The position numbers were made by a program, and so were the translations under genes. From an uncultured Gloeocapsa sp. (GTDB lineage: Bacteria > Cyanobacteriota > Cyanobacteriia > Cyanobacteriales > Gloeocapsaceae), in contig CALGKL010000112.1 in NCBI GenBank assembly GCA_937930495.1, positions 1-9,763 of the forward strand: a DNA stretch of 9,763 nt, read 5' to 3'. Every line of letters begins with the position of its first letter. Positions within the stretch are counted from its first letter, which is position 1. The notes beneath the pieces are model-generated. The model searched no databases and was not told the origin of the DNA. It saw only the letters and a program-made list of their open reading frames with translations. Shown here one piece after another: positions 6,992 through 9,763 of this stretch.

Positions 6992-8765
6992 TTTGCTCAC
7001 GTACTCGTAACTGATGCCAAGGAGAGGAACCAAGGCGATTAGTCACGTATAATTCTAACTGTAAAGGTGTATCCGATTCTATTCCCCTAGGATACCATCT
7101 TAAAGCCGCGGTCCAAGGAATAGCGCCAGTGCGTTGATTCCCGATGATGGCGTTACCTTCACCGGTAAAATTAGCGCCAACCTCGCCAATGATACTCAAG
7201 TTGGAGAAGACAGGGGTAGCACCGCCGAAGTTAAAACCGGCTGCTTCTGTCCCCGATCGCTGAACGTATCCCCAAATGGGTGTTAACCACAGCGCCCCAC
7301 CGTTATCAAATTGATAGTGTAAGGGTAAAGAGATGGTGGTTATGTATAGCCTGCCTTGATAAAGGTTATCGGCTTTAAAAACTACGGGAATCTCTCGCTC
7401 TAGATTTCTCTGAGCGAAGGTATCGCGATTATTGTTAAAAAAGTTAACAAAGGGTTGGTTAGTCTGTCCGAGGGTAGCTACCACACTCATAGTCAGGGGT
7501 TTTCCTTCGGCTTGATTGAGTAACCTTACCTTGGCGCTGATTCCCTGTTCGGATTCGTCTACATTACTAAAGACGTAGTCTAGATAGGCACCAATTTCTA
7601 CGTCTCTAACTATCCCATAACGTAAAGCGGTCATGATGCCGTTACTACCTCCCTGCAGACTGAACAGAAATGTACCTTGAGGTGTAGTTCCACCGTCAAA
7701 AAAGCCGAGACCATCGATTGTCCCGGGATCTGGTTGGGATTGGCGATAAACTTGATTAGCGGGGATAAAATCGGGAAGGAAGACTAAATTAGCGCCAACG
7801 GACAGATAACTCCGATCGGCGGTTAAAGCCATGGGTGCGCTGATGCCATAACTATTAGAGGCGAAAACGTCTAAACCAACTTGAGGATTGACTAGATAAC
7901 GTACACCCAAATTATAGGCGATCGCTTGAGCAGGACGTCCTGACTCTCTACTGATACTATTATTTCCCGTTATCGGAAAGAAAGCATCTCCCCAGAGGGT
8001 AAAGCGATCGCTCACGGCGTAGGATATAGCTGTTGTTATCCCAAAAGTTGTCCCAAAAGAGCCAGGGTTATCAATGGGGGGAGTATGTAGATATAATGCG
8101 TCGTTTTGGCTAAAAAATGCTACCGTTGGGGAGATAGTGAAGCGTAAATCTTCCGTTAACCCCATGGTTAGGGGTAATGCTAAAGCGGGGACAATACTCT
8201 TATATACTCCCTGCTCTACTATCTCTCCATCCTGTCTAAAAGTATAACCCCGTTGTCCCCAAGAGGCAGAGATAATCCCACTGAGTTTAAATTTTTCGTT
8301 ATTACTAATATATAATCTCTGTTTTAATTCCAAAGTCAGGTCAAAGAAATCACCCTCTTTAGCTTTACTAGTGACGCGAAAATCTCCCTGATTTCCTGGT
8401 GAACCACTATCGGTTAATTGACTGACAAAGGTTAATTCAGTGCGATCGGTAATCCCCCAACTAAAACCTACGTAGGGATAGACTACCGTTTCTTCATCTT
8501 CGATCGCTCCTTCAAAAAAGAATACCCGCGCTCCCAATTTAAACAGAAAATCACCCCTATTGAGGTGTTCTGCTGTTGGTAATTGAAATTGCTGGTTACG
8601 TAGTGGCGAAGTGGCTCTCAGTTGTTCTGCTCTTGATTCTTGGCTAAGAATTAGGGGGTTTTCCCCCTGGTTAGTAATTGTTTCAGTATAAGCTAGAGTT
8701 GCGATAATTCCTGCTAGTATTGTAACCAGTGTCATAAATAATTGTCTCAAAAAAGAACTTAGCAC
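6945..8765 (-). CDS. Predicted outer-membrane beta-barrel protein with duplicated barrel-like halves
   Basis: The 606-residue product begins with a signal-peptide-like segment: a short n-region with Arg7, then the hydrophobic stretch FMTLVTILAGIIATLAY at 10-26. From about residue 70 to the end it consists of alternating polar and hydrophobic strands typical of outer-membrane barrels (for example YVGFSWGITDRTELTF at 98-113) and ends in SVPFSF, a C-terminal Phe signal as recognised by the BAM machinery. Two halves, about 70-333 and 363-606, look homologous. I do not recognise a named family; a pore or a structural or export role in the envelope is possible. The start is uncertain: GTG at 8765 is used, but TTG 8750, ATG 8735 (which would lose the n-region charge) and a non-standard ATT at 8807 are alternatives. 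The gene lies 60 bases after the cyclase gene and its 3' end overlaps the LpxB-like gene. Confidence 0.85.
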   Translation of the reverse strand: MLSSFLRQLFMTLVTILAGIIATLAYTETITNQGENPLILSQESRAEQLRATSPLRNQQFQLPTAEHLNRGDFLFKLGARVFFFEGAIEDEETVVYPYVGFSWGITDRTELTFVSQLTDSGSPGNQGDFRVTSKAKEGDFFDLTLELKQRLYISNNEKFKLSGIISASWGQRGYTFRQDGEIVEQGVYKSIVPALALPLTMGLTEDLRFTISPTVAFFSQNDALYLHTPPIDNPGSFGTTFGITTAISYAVSDRFTLWGDAFFPITGNNSISRESGRPAQAIAYNLGVRYLVNPQVGLDVFASNSYGISAPMALTADRSYLSVGANLVFLPDFIPANQVYRQSQPDPGTIDGLGFFDGGTTPQGTFLFSLQGGSNGIMTALRYGIVRDVEIGAYLDYVFSNVDESEQGISAKVRLLNQAEGKPLTMSVVATLGQTNQPFVNFFNNNRDTFAQRNLEREIPVVFKADNLYQGRLYITTISLPLHYQFDNGGALWLTPIWGYVQRSGTEAAGFNFGGATPVFSNLSIIGEVGANFTGEGNAIIGNQRTGAIPWTAALRWYPRGIESDTPLQLELYVTNRLGSSPWHQLRVREQNDTAVGIGLSVPFSF

Positions 8766-8813
8766 ATAATAGCTAAATTTTGTCTTGAGAAGTTTACGCA
8801 GGTAAATCTGATT

Positions 8814-8825
8814 CCTCTTCCCCTT
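8814..8825 (-). promoter_or_regulatory. Purine-rich Shine-Dalgarno-like tract between cyclase and barrel genes
   Basis: The transcribed strand reads AAGGGGAAGAGG immediately after the cyclase stop codon. It is the strongest ribosome-binding-like tract in the window, yet it lies 48 bases before the assigned GTG start of the barrel gene. At normal spacing (6 bases) the in-frame codon is ATT at 8807, which is rarely used as a start. It may serve an upstream start, or be purine-rich by chance. Confidence 0.3.
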
Positions 8826-9763
8826 TTATTTCCCTACAGTGGAGATTAAAAAATAACCATTTTTTCCTTTTTGCTTAGCTAGATATAAAGCTTGATCAGC
8901 ACTTTTCAAAAAATCTTCCACTGATTGTCCTGGGGTAGGAATATCACTGACCAGCCCAAAGCTAAGGGATATACTGGAATTAATTGGGGATTCTTCGTGG
9001 GGAATTGCTGCCAAACCAATCTCTTGTTGAATAGATTTAATCAGGGCGATCGCTTTTTGTGTATCGGTATTACCTAAGATAATCCCAAATTCTTCTCCGC
9101 CATAACGCGCCACTAAATCCATTGGTCTAGTAATCAGTTTATTCAGAATCTGGGCAACTTTTTTGAGACAATCATCTCCTGCTTGATGTCCATAGTAATC
9201 GTTATACTGTTTAAAAAAGTCTATATCGCACAAAATCAGGGCTAAGGGTTGTTTTCCCCGTTGACAAATTTGCCATTGCTCCTGTAAGGTCTGATCGAAG
9301 GTGCGACGATTGGGAATCCCCGTCAAACCATCGATACTGGCTAGTTTTTTTAATTCTAGTTCTAAAGTTTTTCTCTCGCTAATATCTCTGGCTGTAATCG
9401 CCAGACCGTCTCCTAGTTTAACGACGATTAGATGATACCATTCTTGTTTTTCATCTAAGTAGATATCTTTTTCTAAAGTTTTTCCTGTTTCTACCACTTC
9501 CACAAAATCAGCAAATAAAGTCTGGTCAAATTTACTTAAAAATAATTTTATGACTAGTTTACCTATTAAATCCCCAGCTTCTTTATCAAAAAAATTAGCC
9601 ATCACTGGATTAATAACTAAACAATAAAAATTAACAATATTTCCTGTGCGTTTCTCTCTGACCGCTTGTATGGCTGCAATCCCATCGGTAGAAGAGTTTA
9701 AGATACTCGAAATCAAAGCTCTTGATTGGTATAAAATAGCTTCTGTTTCTTGACGCTGGAAAA
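8826..9763 (-). CDS. PAS-GGDEF diguanylate cyclase (C-terminal part, runs off right edge)
   Basis: The frame is open through base 9763 and ends at a TAA at 8826, so 311 C-terminal residues are visible. A start at TTG 9716 is possible but unlikely, because the coiled-coil-like lead RQETEAILYQSRALISSIL runs straight across it; more sensory domains probably lie upstream. Counting from that TTG codon as residue 1, a PAS domain covers about 1-115, ending in the typical ITARDISERK, and a GGDEF domain covers about 125-296. The domain has DGLTGIPNRR at 129-138, metal-binding Asp164 in LCDIDFFKQYND, the active signature GGEEF at 206-210, and an intact inhibitory I-site RPMD at 197-200, exactly five residues before the signature. 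It should make c-di-GMP from two GTP and be feedback-inhibited. It is followed after 60 bases by the barrel gene on the same strand. Confidence 0.93.
   Translation of the reverse strand, partial: FQRQETEAILYQSRALISSILNSSTDGIAAIQAVREKRTGNIVNFYCLVINPVMANFFDKEAGDLIGKLVIKLFLSKFDQTLFADFVEVVETGKTLEKDIYLDEKQEWYHLIVVKLGDGLAITARDISERKTLELELKKLASIDGLTGIPNRRTFDQTLQEQWQICQRGKQPLALILCDIDFFKQYNDYYGHQAGDDCLKKVAQILNKLITRPMDLVARYGGEEFGIILGNTDTQKAIALIKSIQQEIGLAAIPHEESPINSSISLSFGLVSDIPTPGQSVEDFLKSADQALYLAKQKGKNGYFLISTVGK

Noticed and set aside
6992..7033. TTG start for the LpxB-like protein, 14 residues upstream
   Set aside because: It would deepen the overlap with the barrel gene to 89 bp with a weaker codon and adds no recognisable conserved sequence.
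8826..9716. Complete 296-residue cyclase starting at TTG 9716
   Set aside because: The frame stays open to the window edge, and the preceding residues look like the coiled lead into a PAS domain, so the protein is cut by the window rather than starting there.

Overview
The window looks like chromosomal DNA of a cyanobacterium. Eight perfect copies of the cyanobacterial octamer GCGATCGC (HIP1) occur in 9.8 kb, all inside genes. The base composition is moderately AT-rich, Shine-Dalgarno sequences are weak or absent, and the protein set (GAF/PAS/GGDEF signalling proteins, an LpxB-like protein, DUF4126, an outer-membrane barrel) fits that group. I cannot name the species from sequence alone.

All seven genes lie on the minus strand, so transcription runs from high to low coordinates. 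In that order they are: (i) the C-terminal part of a PAS-GGDEF diguanylate cyclase with intact GGEEF and I-site, cut by the right edge; (ii) a 606-residue predicted outer-membrane beta-barrel protein that looks internally duplicated; (iii) an LpxB-related glycosyltransferase whose ATG lies inside the end of the barrel gene; (iv) a small membrane protein of the DUF4126 family; (v) ilvD, dihydroxy-acid dehydratase of branched-chain amino-acid synthesis; (vi) an 832-residue FHA-PAS-PAS-GGDEF-EAL protein in which both c-di-GMP enzyme domains have lost key residues; (vii) the N-terminal part of a GAF-domain protein, probably a sensor histidine kinase, cut by the left edge.

Gaps are short (24 to 63 bp, plus one overlap) except for 176 bp between ilvD and the FHA gene. 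That gap holds overlapping inverted repeats and is the best place for a regulatory break. Three themes emerge. Envelope biogenesis: the barrel and the LpxB-like enzyme are translationally overlapping. Amino-acid synthesis: ilvD, probably a bystander. Second-messenger and phospho-signalling: a competent cyclase at one end, and at the other a degenerate, FimX-like putative c-di-GMP receptor with a phosphothreonine-binding FHA domain next to a GAF sensor.

No tRNA, rRNA, CRISPR array, insertion sequence or phage gene was recognised. No gene-free stretch exceeds 300 bases. The most interesting items are the FHA-fused degenerate GGDEF-EAL protein with its adjacent sensor, the duplicated barrel overlapping the glycosyltransferase, and the switchable hairpin pair after ilvD.
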